A stretch of DNA of 48,333 nucleotides, taken from assembly GCF_001634885.1 (NCBI RefSeq), contig NZ_LWEX01000003.1:1-48333 (forward strand), read 5' to 3'. Positions 17,874-26,872 of this stretch are shown here, piece by piece. The notes beneath the pieces are model-generated. The model ran no database searches and was not told the DNA's origin. It was given only the letters and a program-made list of their open reading frames with translations. The first letter of the stretch is position 1, and each line of letters starts with the position of its first letter. The DNA is from Sulfitobacter sp. HI0040 (GTDB lineage: Bacteria > Pseudomonadota > Alphaproteobacteria > Rhodobacterales > Rhodobacteraceae). Both the position numbers and the translations under genes were made by a program.

Positions 17874-18554
17874 ATGCTTTCCGGCATGTGGCGCTTTCTA
17901 TTCCTATTGGTTCTGTCTGGCCTGCCGGGGCCATTGGCGGCTTGCGGGTTGGGGTTGGTGCTTGCTGTGGATGTTTCCGGCTCCGTGGACCGGCAGGAGT
18001 ATCGCATCCAAATGGAAGGGCTGGCGGAGGCGTTGCGTGACGGTATCGTGGCCGAGGCGCTGGTGAGCCAGCAGGCTCAGGTGACGCTCATACAATGGTC
18101 GGGCATTTCCCGGCAGCGCCAGACATTACCCTGGACTGTGATGGCCGACCAGCAGGCGGTAGATCGTTTCGCCGACGCCATCGCAGGTGACGATCGGCTC
18201 TGGCGCAATTTCTCGACCGCCGTGGGCGAGGTTATGGACCTGGCGCTTCAGGCTTTGAAAGAAGTAGCTCATTGCCAGCGCCTTGTGCTGGATATTTCCG
18301 GGGACGGTATATCCAATGAGGGTGTCCCGCCCCTGGCCGTGCGGGGGGCACTGGCGCAGGCCGGGGTCGTGGTGAATGCGGTCGCCATCGAAACTGATGA
18401 GACCGATTTGACCGCATGGTTTTTCGAGAATGTCATCCTCGGGGAGGGGGCTTTCGTCGTTACCGCGGATGGATTCGAAGACTATCCGGCGCAGATCAGG
18501 CGGAAGCTCCAGCGGGAAACGGCCAAACAGGTGAGTATGCTGGGAAATCCGTGA
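17874..18554 (+). CDS. DUF1194 protein, von Willebrand A-like, secreted
   Basis: A 226-residue exported protein. A signal peptide (MWRFLFLLVLSGLPGPLAA) precedes a VWA-like fold starting CGLGLVLAVDVSGSVD, with an intact MIDAS DxSxS motif. A later CQRLVLDISGDGISNEG strand supplies a partner cysteine and acidic residues. VWA domains bind metal and mediate protein contacts; the target here is unknown. I chose ATG 17874 because AAGGG precedes it; ATG 17886 is a possible alternative. Its position 44 nt after yjbF on the same strand allows co-transcription. The stop codon lies inside the first GTGATCACA operator. Confidence 0.8.
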   Translation: MLSGMWRFLFLLVLSGLPGPLAACGLGLVLAVDVSGSVDRQEYRIQMEGLAEALRDGIVAEALVSQQAQVTLIQWSGISRQRQTLPWTVMADQQAVDRFADAIAGDDRLWRNFSTAVGEVMDLALQALKEVAHCQRLVLDISGDGISNEGVPPLAVRGALAQAGVVVNAVAIETDETDLTAWFFENVILGEGAFVVTADGFEDYPAQIRRKLQRETAKQVSMLGNP

Positions 18555-18580
18555 TCACAGTAATTTCTCATGTGATCACA
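18551..18580 (+). promoter_or_regulatory. Paired GTGATCACA operator upstream of sdh
   Basis: Two identical 9-mers, GTGATCACA at 18551-18559 and 18572-18580, each centred on the perfect palindrome GTGATCAC (TGTGATCACA in the second copy). They are 21 bp apart, two helical turns, so dimers would sit on the same face of the DNA. The location, 135-164 nt before sdhC, points to control of the sdh operon by a dimeric regulator that I cannot identify; a GntR- or Crp-type protein is possible. Confidence 0.6.
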
Positions 18581-18659
18581 CCAGGTGCGAAATCTTCTGT
18601 TTAATCGGATATTCTGCGGTTCTGCGCCAATAAACCGCGCATCCTTCGCGGTTGGCCCC

Positions 18660-18687
18660 GTGACACTGCCATAAAAAACGCTATCAA
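18660..18687 (+). promoter_or_regulatory. Possible sdh promoter
   Basis: GTGACA at 18660-18665 and TATCAA at 18682-18687 are spaced 16 nt, ending 27 nt before the sdhC ATG. Just upstream, AACCGCG (18633-18639) and CGCGGTT (18647-18653) form a 7-bp hairpin. The match is moderate and other promoters further upstream are possible. Confidence 0.35.
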
Positions 18688-18714
18688 GAATGTAACCTAT
18701 GAAAGGATACCGTC

Positions 18715-19098
18715 ATGGCCGATGTGAACCGGGGCAACCGGCCCCTGTCCCCTCATATGTCGATTTACAGACCCCAGCTGACGTCGATCACCTCCATCCT
18801 TACGCGGATCACAGGGAATGCGATGGGCATCACGGCCCTGCTGATTGTCTGGTGGTTTCTCGCTGCGGCGACGAACCTCGACTATTTTGAGACGGTTGAC
18901 GGAATTCTCACCGGGTGGTTCGGCGATCTGGTGATGACGCTTTCGGTGCTCGGGCTTTGGTATCACACCCTCGCCGGGATACGGCATCTGATCTGGGATC
19001 AGGGCGTTGGGCTCGACCTTGGCCCGGCTTATATCCTCGGGTGGTCCTGCCTTGGCGGGTCGGTCGTGCTGACCATTCTGACCATCATCATCGTCTGA
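18715..19098 (+). CDS. sdhC: Succinate dehydrogenase cytochrome b556 subunit
   Basis: Membrane anchor of complex II with 127 residues and three transmembrane helices. The family signatures RPLSPHMSIYRPQLTS near residue 10 and HTLAGIRHLIWD near residue 83 are present; the latter supplies the heme b histidine. Residues from the N-terminal signature also help form the quinone site. A good AAAGGA sits 8 nt before the ATG. It is the first gene of sdhCDA-lipoprotein-sdhB. Confidence 0.96.
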   Translation: MADVNRGNRPLSPHMSIYRPQLTSITSILTRITGNAMGITALLIVWWFLAAATNLDYFETVDGILTGWFGDLVMTLSVLGLWYHTLAGIRHLIWDQGVGLDLGPAYILGWSCLGGSVVLTILTIIIV

Positions 19099-19108
19099 GG
19101 AACTGCAC

Positions 19109-19480
19109 ATGCGCTATTTGACTGACCGCAAACGGGCCGAGGGCCTCGGTTCTGCAAAATCGGGAACGGAGCATCACTGGCACATGACGCTAAGCTCGGC
19201 GGCCCTGCTGGTACTGATCCCGCTATTCGTTTTCACCTTCGGTCCGGCACTTGGTGGAAGCTACGAAGAAATCCTTGCCTATTATGCGCGCCCGTTCCCC
19301 GCGATCGTCGCGGCCCTTACGCTGGCGGTGGGCTTCAAGCATTTCGCCGACGGTGCCCAGATCATGATCGAAGATTACGTGCATGGGATCGCGGGCAAAA
19401 TCACCCTGATTGTCGTGCGCGTCCTGTCCTACGGCGCCGCCGGGGTGGGCATTTTCGCCATTGCGCGGCTGGCGCTTTGA
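19109..19480 (+). CDS. sdhD: Succinate dehydrogenase hydrophobic anchor subunit
   Basis: Second complex II membrane anchor, 123 residues, three hydrophobic helices. The conserved stretch HFADGAQIMIEDYVHG near residue 72 carries the heme/quinone-site His, Asp and Tyr residues expected of SdhD. Located 10 nt after sdhC and 51 nt before sdhA. Confidence 0.95.
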   Translation: MRYLTDRKRAEGLGSAKSGTEHHWHMTLSSAALLVLIPLFVFTFGPALGGSYEEILAYYARPFPAIVAALTLAVGFKHFADGAQIMIEDYVHGIAGKITLIVVRVLSYGAAGVGIFAIARLAL

Positions 19481-19531
19481 CGTGGTCCTTCTGCGGACCG
19501 TTCAATAATTCGTCCTACGGGAGACCGAAAC

Positions 19532-21337
19532 ATGGCTGCTTATGATTATGAAACCCATGAATACGACGTTGTCGTCGTAGGGGCAGGGGGCGCCGGTCTG
19601 CGCGCGACGCTAGGGATGGCCGAGCAGGGGTTGCGCACCGCCTGTATCTCAAAGGTGTTTCCGACGCGGTCGCATACCGTGGCAGCGCAAGGGGGCATCG
19701 CCGCCTCGCTCAGCAATATGGGCCCCGACAACTGGCAATGGCATATGTACGACACCGTGAAGGGGTCGGACTGGCTGGGCGATACGGACGCGATGGAATA
19801 CCTCGCCCGTGAAGCGCCCAAGGCCGTGTATGAACTGGAACACTACGGCGTGCCGTTCAGCCGGACCGAAGAGGGCAAAATCTATCAGCGCCCCTTCGGC
19901 GGTCATACCACCGAATTCGGCGAAGGCCCCCCGGTGCAGCGGACCTGCGCCGCCGCGGACCGGACAGGCCACGCCATTCTGCACACGCTCTACGGTCAGT
20001 CGCTGAAGCAGAAGGCCGAGTTCTTCATCGAGTATTTCGCCATCGACCTGATCATGTCGGACGACGGTGTCTGCCAGGGCGTGCTGTGCTGGAAGCTGGA
20101 AGACGGCACCATGCATCTGTTTACCGCCAAGATGACGGTGCTTGCGACCGGCGGGTACGGGCGCGCCTATTTCTCCGCCACTTCGGCGCATACCTGCACC
20201 GGTGACGGGGGCGGCATGACCGCCCGGGCAGGACTTCCCCTGCAGGATATGGAGTTCGTTCAGTTCCACCCTACAGGGATCTACGGTGCCGGTTGCCTCA
20301 TCACCGAAGGGGCGCGCGGCGAGGGCGGATACCTCACCAACTCCGAAGGCGAGCGTTTCATGGAGCGTTATGCGCCGACCTACAAGGATCTCGCATCGCG
20401 GGACGTTGTCAGCCGATGCATGACGATGGAGATCCGCGAAGGCCGCGGGGTGGGCGAGAACAAGGATCACATCCATCTGCACCTTAACCACCTGCCGCCG
20501 GAAACGCTGGACCTGCGCCTGCCCGGCATCAGCGAGAGCGCCCGGATCTTTGCCGGGGTGGACCTGACAAAGGAGCCGATTCCGGTGCTGCCGACCGTGC
20601 ATTACAACATGGGCGGAATCCCAACGAATTACTGGGGTGAAGTGCTCGCCCCCACGGACGACAAGCCCGACAACGTGACGCCCGGTCTGATGGCCGTGGG
20701 CGAGGCAGGCTGCGCCTCCGTGCACGGGGCGAACCGTCTGGGGTCCAACAGCCTCATCGACCTTGTGGTGTTCGGACGGGCGGCGGCCATCCGTGCCAAG
20801 GAAGTGGTAGATGCCGAAGCACCGGTACCCACGGCGAACCAGCGTTCCGTCGATGCGGCCTTCAGCCGGTTCGACGGGCTGCGCTATGCCAAGGGACATG
20901 TGCCCACCGCGGACCTGCGGCTGGAAATGCAGAAAACGATGCAGCAGGACGCCGCCGTTTTCCGCACCGACAAGACGCTGGAAGAGGGCCGCGAGAAGAT
21001 GGTCGAAGTGGCCGGAAAGCTTTCGGACCTGAAGGTCACGGACAAGTCGCTGGTCTGGAACTCCGACCTCATGGAAACGCTGGAACTGACCAACCTGATG
21101 CCCAACGCGGTGGCCACGATCACCGCCGCCGCGGCGCGTAAGGAAAGCCGGGGCGCGCATGCGCATGAGGATTATCCCGAACGCGATGACGAGAACTGGC
21201 GCAAGCACAGCCTCGTCTGGTTCAAGGGGAACGAGGCGTCTCTGGGCTATCGCGGCGTTCATACCCAGCCCTTGACGAGCCACAATGACGGCGGCATCGA
21301 CCTGAAAAAGATCGCCCCCAAGGCGCGGGTGTATTGA
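19532..21337 (+). CDS. sdhA: Succinate dehydrogenase flavoprotein subunit
   Basis: The 601-residue catalytic subunit that oxidises succinate to fumarate. The FAD-binding GAGGAGLRA fold is near residue 17, the covalent flavin histidine lies in [13 protein letters not shown] near residue 48, and the active-site HPTGIYGAG, the RGEGG loop and NMGGIPTN follow. The C-terminus has the usual [14 protein letters not shown] and a KARVY ending. GGGAGACC provides a ribosome binding site. All catalytic motifs are intact. Confidence 0.98.
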   Translation: MAAYDYETHEYDVVVVGAGGAGLRATLGMAEQGLRTACISKVFPTRSHTVAAQGGIAASLSNMGPDNWQWHMYDTVKGSDWLGDTDAMEYLAREAPKAVYELEHYGVPFSRTEEGKIYQRPFGGHTTEFGEGPPVQRTCAAADRTGHAILHTLYGQSLKQKAEFFIEYFAIDLIMSDDGVCQGVLCWKLEDGTMHLFTAKMTVLATGGYGRAYFSATSAHTCTGDGGGMTARAGLPLQDMEFVQFHPTGIYGAGCLITEGARGEGGYLTNSEGERFMERYAPTYKDLASRDVVSRCMTMEIREGRGVGENKDHIHLHLNHLPPETLDLRLPGISESARIFAGVDLTKEPIPVLPTVHYNMGGIPTNYWGEVLAPTDDKPDNVTPGLMAVGEAGCASVHGANRLGSNSLIDLVVFGRAAAIRAKEVVDAEAPVPTANQRSVDAAFSRFDGLRYAKGHVPTADLRLEMQKTMQQDAAVFRTDKTLEEGREKMVEVAGKLSDLKVTDKSLVWNSDLMETLELTNLMPNAVATITAAAARKESRGAHAHEDYPERDDENWRKHSLVWFKGNEASLGYRGVHTQPLTSHNDGGIDLKKIAPKARVY

Positions 21338-21341
21338 TCCC

Positions 21342-21671
21342 ATGCGTTACGTGATCCTTCTGACCCTCACCCTGGGCCTGACCGCTTGCGATCAGGTTCA
21401 GACGGCTGTCGACAACACCGCCCGCCAGACGGCAAAGGGCGCGGTGGCAGAGACATTGGCCACCCGCTTCCCGCAGGTGCCGCAGCCGCTGATCACGCCC
21501 TTCACGGATTGCATCATCGACAATGCCGGTGCGCTCGAGTTGCGCGAATTTGCCCGTGCCGCCGTCGTCGGCGTCACCGACGATACGGCAGCCGTGGCCC
21601 GCGAGGTTCTGTCGCGTCCCGAAACCCAGCAATGCCTGACCTCCGCCGCGCTGGCGCGGGGTCTGACCTAG
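21342..21671 (+). CDS. Small lipoprotein encoded between sdhA and sdhB
   Basis: A 109-residue protein with a lipoprotein signal peptide MRYVILLTLTLGLTAC (lipobox LTAC) and two further Cys (TDCIID and QQCLTS) that may pair. It sits 4 nt after sdhA and 9 nt before sdhB, so it is made with complex II. I do not know a function; position suggests a periplasmic or envelope role in assembly or simply hitch-hiking. I believe related genes occur at this position in other Rhodobacterales, but cannot check that here. Confidence 0.8.
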   Translation: MRYVILLTLTLGLTACDQVQTAVDNTARQTAKGAVAETLATRFPQVPQPLITPFTDCIIDNAGALELREFARAAVVGVTDDTAAVAREVLSRPETQQCLTSAALARGLT

Positions 21672-21680
21672 GAGATACCG

Positions 21681-22460
21681 ATGGTTCAGCTGACCCTTCC
21701 CAAGAACTCCCGCATGACCAGCGGCAAGACGTGGCCGAAGCCCGAGGGGGCCACCAACGTCCGCGAATTCCACATCTATCGCTGGAATCCCGACGACGGG
21801 AAGAACCCTGCGCTCGACACCTATTTCGTCGATATGGACACCTGCGGTCCGATGATTCTGGACGCGCTCATCAAGATCAAGAATGAGATCGACCCGACGC
21901 TGACGTTCCGGCGGTCCTGCCGCGAAGGCATCTGCGGGTCCTGCGCGATGAACATCGACGGGATCAATACGCTGGCCTGCACCTACGGGGTTGAAGAGGT
22001 GAACGGCACGGTAAAGATCTATCCGCTGCCGCATATGCCGGTGGTGAAGGACCTGATCCCGGACCTCACCCATTTCTACGCCCAGCACGCCAGTATCGAA
22101 CCCTGGCTTGCCACCGAAACGCCTGCGCCCGCCAAGGAATGGAAGCAGTCGATCGAGGACCGGGCGAAGCTCGACGGTCTTTATGAATGCATCATGTGTG
22201 CCTGCTGCTCGACCTCCTGCCCCAGCTACTGGTGGAACGGGGATCGTTACCTTGGACCGGCCGCGCTGCTGCATGCCTATCGCTGGATCATCGACAGCCG
22301 GGATGAGGCGACGGGGGAGCGGCTGGACGATCTGGAAGATCCTTTCAAGCTGTACCGCTGCCATACGATCATGAACTGCGCACGGACCTGCCCCAAGGGG
22401 TTGAACCCGGCGAAGGCCATCCAGAACATCAAGAAGCTGCTTGTCGAACGCGCGGTCTAG
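21681..22460 (+). CDS. sdhB: Succinate dehydrogenase iron-sulfur subunit
   Basis: The 259-residue electron-transfer subunit. The N-terminal ferredoxin domain holds the 2Fe-2S ligands in [15 protein letters not shown] and the later LAC. The C-terminal domain holds 4Fe-4S and 3Fe-4S ligands in [13 protein letters not shown] and [22 protein letters not shown]-like stretch (TAGGAGATACC) precedes the ATG. It is the last recognised complex II gene; the next small gene begins 53 nt later. Confidence 0.98.
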   Translation: MVQLTLPKNSRMTSGKTWPKPEGATNVREFHIYRWNPDDGKNPALDTYFVDMDTCGPMILDALIKIKNEIDPTLTFRRSCREGICGSCAMNIDGINTLACTYGVEEVNGTVKIYPLPHMPVVKDLIPDLTHFYAQHASIEPWLATETPAPAKEWKQSIEDRAKLDGLYECIMCACCSTSCPSYWWNGDRYLGPAALLHAYRWIIDSRDEATGERLDDLEDPFKLYRCHTIMNCARTCPKGLNPAKAIQNIKKLLVERAV

Positions 22461-22513
22461 CATCCGTTCCTGCATGACCGCCTGTCGCACCTGCTGAAGG
22501 GGAGCGGACGCCG

Positions 22514-22732
22514 ATGCTCATCCTCGCGGGCGTGCTGATCGCCTTCATTCTGGTGGCGCTCTATACCCGGCGCCACCGGGCGACACGCAATTGCCGGTGG
22601 CGCAAGGACGCAACCGGCGACAAGGGCAACCTGCGCATGTACCGCTGTGTCACCTGCGGGGCAGAGGCCTTTACCGCCAATCCGGGCCCGCCCGATACCT
22701 GCAAATCGACGTTGCGGCCACCGCCGCTTTGA
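22514..22732 (+). CDS. Small membrane-anchored zinc-ribbon-like protein
   Basis: A 72-residue product with one N-terminal transmembrane helix (LILAGVLIAFILVAL), a basic stretch (YTRRHRATR), and four cysteines, one in NCRW, a CVTC pair and a final TCKS, arranged like a zinc ribbon. The cytoplasmic side should hold the cysteines by the positive-inside rule. A GGGGAG ribosome binding site supports the start. It lies between sdhB and the FAD dehydrogenase gene on the same strand. No function recognised. Confidence 0.65.
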   Translation: MLILAGVLIAFILVALYTRRHRATRNCRWRKDATGDKGNLRMYRCVTCGAEAFTANPGPPDTCKSTLRPPPL

Positions 22733-22785
22733 ACACTCGACAGTCCCGCGTGCCGCGGTCTAGGTTTGCGGCGCGGGGGGACCAT

Positions 22786-24438
22786 ATGACTGAACTTTCC
22801 AAGAAATTCGACGTGATCATCGTGGGCGCGGGGCTTGCCGGGATGGTCGCTGCCCATCAGGCGGTACTGCGGGGACGCAGGGTGCTGATGCTCGATCAGG
22901 AAGGGCCGCAGAGCCTTGGGGGGCAGGCCTATTGGTCGTTGGGCGGTCTTTTCATGGTGGATACGCCCGAACAGCGCCGCATGGGCATCAAGGACAGTGC
23001 CGAGCTTGCGCTGGCAGACTGGATGGGATCGGCGCAGTTCGACCGGGCGGAAGATGCGAACCCGCGCGCCTATGCCGAACGCTTCGTCGAATGGGCAGCG
23101 GGCGACATGCGGGACTGGCTTTCCCGCATCGGGCTGACGTGGTTCCCGGTTGTCGGCTGGGCCGAGCGGGGGGGCGCACAGGCGCATGGGCACGGCAATT
23201 CGGTGCCCCGGTTTCACATCACATGGGGCACCGGCACCGGGGTCGTCGCGCCCTTTGCCAAGCTGATGACGGAACATGCGGCGGCGGGGCATCTGACGCT
23301 TGCCTTCCGCCACCGGGTCACCGCGCTCGACGTGACGGATGGTCGGGTGACCGGCCTCTCCGGCGAGGTGCTTGCCGATACAACCAAGCCCCGGGGGGAA
23401 AGCACGTCGCGCGAGGTGACCGGCGATTTCAGCTATGCGGCGGATTCGGTGATCCTCACCACGGGGGGGATCGGGGGGAACCATGACATGGTGCGCCGAC
23501 ACTGGCCGACGGACCGTCTGGGCCAGCCGCCGAAAACCATGGTCGCGGGCGTGCCCGATTACGTTGACGGGCAGATGCACGAAATCGCGCGCGCGGCGGG
23601 GGCCGACCTGATCAACGAAGACCGCATGTGGCACTATTGCGAAGGCGTGCAGAACTGGGACCCGATCTGGCCGAACCACGGTATCCGCATCCTGCCGGGG
23701 CCCTCCTCGCTCTGGTTCGATGCAAAGGGCGACCGGATGGAGGCGCCTTGCCTGCCGGGCTTTGACACGCTGTCGACGCTGCGCCGCATCCTGTCCGTGG
23801 GGGAACACAGCTGGTTCATCCTGACGCAAAAGATCATCGAGAAAGAATTCGCGCTTTCAGGGTCGGAACAGAACCCCGATTTCACTTCCGGAAAGTGGAG
23901 CGAGGTGTTGAAGACCCGCCTTGGCAAGGGCGCGACCCCCGCGGTCGAAGCCTTCAAGCAGAAGGGCGCCGATTTCATCGTAGCGGATGACATCGACAGC
24001 CTTATCACCCGCATGAACGCGCTGACCCCCGACGCCCCTGTCGATCCTGCGCATATCAAGGCGCAGATCGCGGCGCGGGACGGGCAGCTTACCAATCCGT
24101 TCGCCAAAGACGCGCAGATCACCGCCATACGCGGCGCCCGCGCCTATCGGGGGGACAAACTGATCCGCACCGCCAAACCCCATGCGATTCTCGATCCGGC
24201 CAACGGGCCGCTCATTGCGGTGCGGCTCAACATACTGACCCGCAAATCGCTGGGCGGGCTGCATACGGACATTCAGGGCAGGGTGCTCACCCCCGACGGG
24301 GCAGTCTTCGACGGGCTTTACGCTGCGGGTGAAGTATGCGGCTTTGGCGGTGGCGGCTATCACGGGTACAACGCGCTCGAAGGGACCTTCCTCGGGGGGT
24401 GCATCTTTTCGGGCCGTATCGCGGGGGACAACGCGTGA
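22786..24438 (+). CDS. FAD-binding dehydrogenase (KstD/fumarate-reductase-like fold)
   Basis: A 550-residue flavoenzyme of the FAD_binding_2 group. The dinucleotide motif is IVGAGLAGMVAA near residue 12. A second FAD contact, AAGEVCGFGGGGYHGYNALEG, closes the protein near residue 510. There is no signal peptide, so it is cytoplasmic. Relatives are often annotated as 3-oxosteroid dehydrogenase-like, but the substrate here is unknown. I chose ATG 22786 because the Rossmann motif follows directly; the 65 residues upstream in frame overlap the previous gene. Its stop overlaps the next start as GTGA. Confidence 0.88.
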   Translation: MTELSKKFDVIIVGAGLAGMVAAHQAVLRGRRVLMLDQEGPQSLGGQAYWSLGGLFMVDTPEQRRMGIKDSAELALADWMGSAQFDRAEDANPRAYAERFVEWAAGDMRDWLSRIGLTWFPVVGWAERGGAQAHGHGNSVPRFHITWGTGTGVVAPFAKLMTEHAAAGHLTLAFRHRVTALDVTDGRVTGLSGEVLADTTKPRGESTSREVTGDFSYAADSVILTTGGIGGNHDMVRRHWPTDRLGQPPKTMVAGVPDYVDGQMHEIARAAGADLINEDRMWHYCEGVQNWDPIWPNHGIRILPGPSSLWFDAKGDRMEAPCLPGFDTLSTLRRILSVGEHSWFILTQKIIEKEFALSGSEQNPDFTSGKWSEVLKTRLGKGATPAVEAFKQKGADFIVADDIDSLITRMNALTPDAPVDPAHIKAQIAARDGQLTNPFAKDAQITAIRGARAYRGDKLIRTAKPHAILDPANGPLIAVRLNILTRKSLGGLHTDIQGRVLTPDGAVFDGLYAAGEVCGFGGGGYHGYNALEGTFLGGCIFSGRIAGDNA

Positions 24439-25277
24439 AACCGCCAGAGGATGCCGAAGCTCGCCGCGCCGTCACCCCCGTGATCTGCTACCCGGTCCAG
24501 ACCTTGCCCAGACCGGACATGCAGCTTTACGAGGCCGCGCGCGATACGCTGGTGCCGTTGGATGAGGTCATCGTGCCCCCGCGCGATGCCCGGACCTTTC
24601 GCGTGCCCGCCGGGCATTTCTTTCGCATTCATTCCATCGAAGGGCCGCAGGTGGGGGATCTGAACCTGTGGAACGCAGATGATCTGTCCGAACGATTCTA
24701 TTCGGGCAAGACCCGCGCGCTTCATGGGACGCATGTCAGCACCGGCGACAGGCTCTGGTCCAGTTTTCCGCATATGCGCCCACTGGCGACCATTACCCAT
24801 GACACGTTGGACTGGTACGGAATGGATGCCTTTGGCGGGGGCGTGCATGACGTGATCGGCACGCGCTGCGATCCTTATACCCATGCCTTGCTTTCGGGCG
24901 GGCAGTATCACCACTGTTGCCATTCAAATCTGACCCGCGCGCTCGCCGGGCATCTAGGTCAGACCGCGCAAGAGGCCGAAGCCCATGTGCACGATGTGCT
25001 GAACGTTTTCATGTGTACGGGCTTCACCCGCGATACGGGCCAGTATTTCATGAAGGCAAGCCCGGTGCGCCCGGGCGATTACATCGAGTTTTTCGCCGAG
25101 CAGGACCTGCTGGGCGCGCTCAGCACCTGCCCCGGGGGGGATTGTTCGGCCGAACATTCATCGGATGTGGCCGCGTGCTATCCCCTGCGAGTCGAAATCC
25201 TCAGACCTGCGGATGGTGCGCCGGATGGATGGACGCCGCCGCCCCCCACCACCTACGACCGCACCCACGGCACCTGA
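24435..25277 (+). CDS. DUF1989 (urea carboxylase-associated) family protein
   Basis: A 280-residue cytoplasmic protein with the DUF1989 core. Cys and His residues cluster as GTRCDPYTH, YHHCCHSN and CPGGDCS, which look like a metal-binding site. Family members sit next to urea carboxylase or amino-acid/amine degradation genes, but their reaction is poorly defined. The start is GTG 24435, sharing GTGA with the FAD dehydrogenase stop; no better start lies downstream before the conserved region. Coupling implies that the two proteins act together. Confidence 0.8.
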   Translation: MKPPEDAEARRAVTPVICYPVQTLPRPDMQLYEAARDTLVPLDEVIVPPRDARTFRVPAGHFFRIHSIEGPQVGDLNLWNADDLSERFYSGKTRALHGTHVSTGDRLWSSFPHMRPLATITHDTLDWYGMDAFGGGVHDVIGTRCDPYTHALLSGGQYHHCCHSNLTRALAGHLGQTAQEAEAHVHDVLNVFMCTGFTRDTGQYFMKASPVRPGDYIEFFAEQDLLGALSTCPGGDCSAEHSSDVAACYPLRVEILRPADGAPDGWTPPPPTTYDRTHGT

Positions 25278-25286
25278 TCCGCGTTG

Positions 25287-25997
25287 TCAGCCCTGAGGAA
25301 ACGCAGCCTCCAGCGCGATTTCGACCATATCGCCAAAGCTCTTTTCCCGCTGATCGGAGGGCAGCGCCTCACCGGTTTGCAGATGGTCGGAAACGGTCAG
25401 GACTGCCAGCGCGCGGCAACCATGCCGTGCCGCCAATGTATAAAGCTCTGCAGCTTCCATTTCGACGCCGAGTATCCCGTGGCGGACCATCTGCTCATCA
25501 AGGTCGGAACGCTCCGCATAGAAGACGTCAGACGAATAGATGCCCCCCACATGGGTGGGCGTGCCGCGGCGTTCAGCGGCTGCCACCGCCGCTTTCAGCA
25601 GGGGCCAGTCGGCGCAGGGGGCAAAATTGAGTTCGCGGAAAAAACCCGCCGAGGGGGAGGTGAGCGTGCTCGCCGTCATGGCGATGATCACGTCGCGGAT
25701 GTTCACCTGCGGCTGCATGCCCCCGCAGGAGCCTATGCGGATCAGCGTTTTGGCCCCGTATTCGCGCATCAATTCGTTCGCGTAGATCGATAGCGAAGGC
25801 ATCCCCATCCCGGAGCCCTGGATGGTGACGCGGTTGCCCCTCCACGTTCCGGTATAGCCCAACATGCCACGGACTTCGTTAACCAGCTTGGGAGCGGTCA
25901 GAAACGTTTCTGCGGCCCAGCGGGCGCGATAGGGATCGCCGGGCATCAATACGGTTTCGGCGATCTCGCCCTTTTGCGCCCCGATATGCACGGTCAT
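25287..25997 (-). CDS. deoD: Purine-nucleoside phosphorylase
   Basis: Phosphorolyses purine (deoxy)nucleosides to base and pentose-1-phosphate. The 236-residue length is that of the hexameric DeoD type. Visible are [22 protein letters not shown] at the N-terminus (phosphate site GDP), [17 protein letters not shown] for ribose binding and VSDHLQTGE carrying the catalytic Asp. A strong AGGAGGA before ATG 25997 decides the start against a longer frame. A nucleoside-type ABC importer lies 11 kb away on the same strand. Confidence 0.95.
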   Translation of the reverse strand: MTVHIGAQKGEIAETVLMPGDPYRARWAAETFLTAPKLVNEVRGMLGYTGTWRGNRVTIQGSGMGMPSLSIYANELMREYGAKTLIRIGSCGGMQPQVNIRDVIIAMTASTLTSPSAGFFRELNFAPCADWPLLKAAVAAAERRGTPTHVGGIYSSDVFYAERSDLDEQMVRHGILGVEMEAAELYTLAARHGCRALAVLTVSDHLQTGEALPSDQREKSFGDMVEIALEAAFPQG

Positions 25998-26107
25998 TCG
26001 TCGTCCTCCTGCTGCAAGCCGCCAGATTGCCCGCAGGTACCGCAGACGGCAAGACGGGAACAACCCCCGGTTCCACCCGTTTTCCCAGGTAAATGCAGGA
26101 GACGGAC

Positions 26108-26449
26108 ATGAGCGATAAATCCCGCGACGAGATCTGGGACGAATGGCAAGAACGGGTCAACATGGCCCCCGCCGAGTTGGAAGATTGGCTGGAGACCGAA
26201 GAAAGCAAATCGGTAGGGGATTCAGACGGTGGCGAAAGTACCGGGCATAAATCCGGTCGGCGCATCGTCGAGATCAAGAACACCAACAAGGACGATTTGT
26301 CGGATAACGACTGGGATCACATGGCTAAAGTCGTGGGATACATCGCGCGTCACTGTGCGCAGGTGCCGAAGGACCCTGAACAAAGCGACTGGGAATATTC
26401 GTTGAAGAATTGGGGCCACGATCCGCTGAAGGACGATGGCTGCGCCTGA
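26108..26449 (+). CDS. DUF3140 family protein
   Basis: A 113-residue cytoplasmic protein recognised by [19 protein letters not shown], the [11 protein letters not shown] stretch and [14 protein letters not shown], all typical of DUF3140. The function is not known. ATG 26108 has GGAGA six to eleven nt upstream and is preferred over ATG 26093. It is divergent from deoD and convergent with the H-NS-like gene, sharing a bidirectional hairpin. Confidence 0.8.
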   Translation: MSDKSRDEIWDEWQERVNMAPAELEDWLETEESKSVGDSDGGESTGHKSGRRIVEIKNTNKDDLSDNDWDHMAKVVGYIARHCAQVPKDPEQSDWEYSLKNWGHDPLKDDGCA

Positions 26450-26456
26450 TTTCAAA

Positions 26457-26486
26457 ACGGCGGGCCGCTTTCCCCCGGTCCGCCGT
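26457..26486 (-). terminator. Terminator between DUF3140 and H-NS-like genes
   Basis: A 10-bp stem with one G-U pair, ACGGCGGGCC at 26457-26466 against GGTCCGCCGT at 26477-26486. On the minus strand it is followed by TTTTGAAATC, giving a proper T-tract for the H-NS-like gene. On the plus strand no T-run follows. Confidence 0.7.
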
Positions 26487-26498
26487 TGAGCCGATCAA

Positions 26499-26849
26499 TC
26501 AGGTGTCTTTTCTGATTTCGAGCTGTTCGGGTTTCATCCCGTCATCCATGGCCTGACGATACCATTTCGGCTGCCGCCCCTTTCCGGTCCATGTTTCGCT
26601 GGGGTCGGCGGGATTGGCGTATTTGGGCGGGGAAACGGTTTTCGGTGCGGATTTCTTGCCGCCCCGGCGCATGCCCCCGCTGCCACCTGTCAGGTCGTCG
26701 AGCGAAAAACCGAACTGCGCAGCAGCCTTTTCGGCCGCCGATTTCGCATCGGCACGATCTTTCTCTTTCGCCTTTTCAATAGCGTTATCCACATCGTCTC
26801 GCAGTTTTTCCAACTGATTACGCGACATGCTGCTTAAGTCGACAGCCAT
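26499..26849 (-). CDS. H-NS-like nucleoid protein (HvrA/StpA type)
   Basis: A 116-residue DNA-binding protein. The N-terminus is a coiled coil (LSSMSRNQLEKLRDDVDNA onward). A basic linker with GGMRRGGKKSAPK leads to the C-terminal DNA-contact motif TWTGKGRQPKWYRQAM, the H-NS/HvrA consensus. Rhodobacter HvrA modulates photosynthesis and nitrogen genes; a general nucleoid/silencing role is inferred here. The start ATG 26849 begins the conserved MAVDLSSMS. It has its own promoter with a 12-bp palindrome over the -10 box. Confidence 0.9.
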   Translation of the reverse strand: MAVDLSSMSRNQLEKLRDDVDNAIEKAKEKDRADAKSAAEKAAAQFGFSLDDLTGGSGGMRRGGKKSAPKTVSPPKYANPADPSETWTGKGRQPKWYRQAMDDGMKPEQLEIRKDT

Positions 26850-26872
26850 TAGGGTCCCTTCCTGTTTAATGC

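Noticed and set aside
19649..21343. 564-codon minus-strand frame opposite sdhA
   Set aside because: Pure shadow of sdhA; the sense strand has all catalytic motifs.
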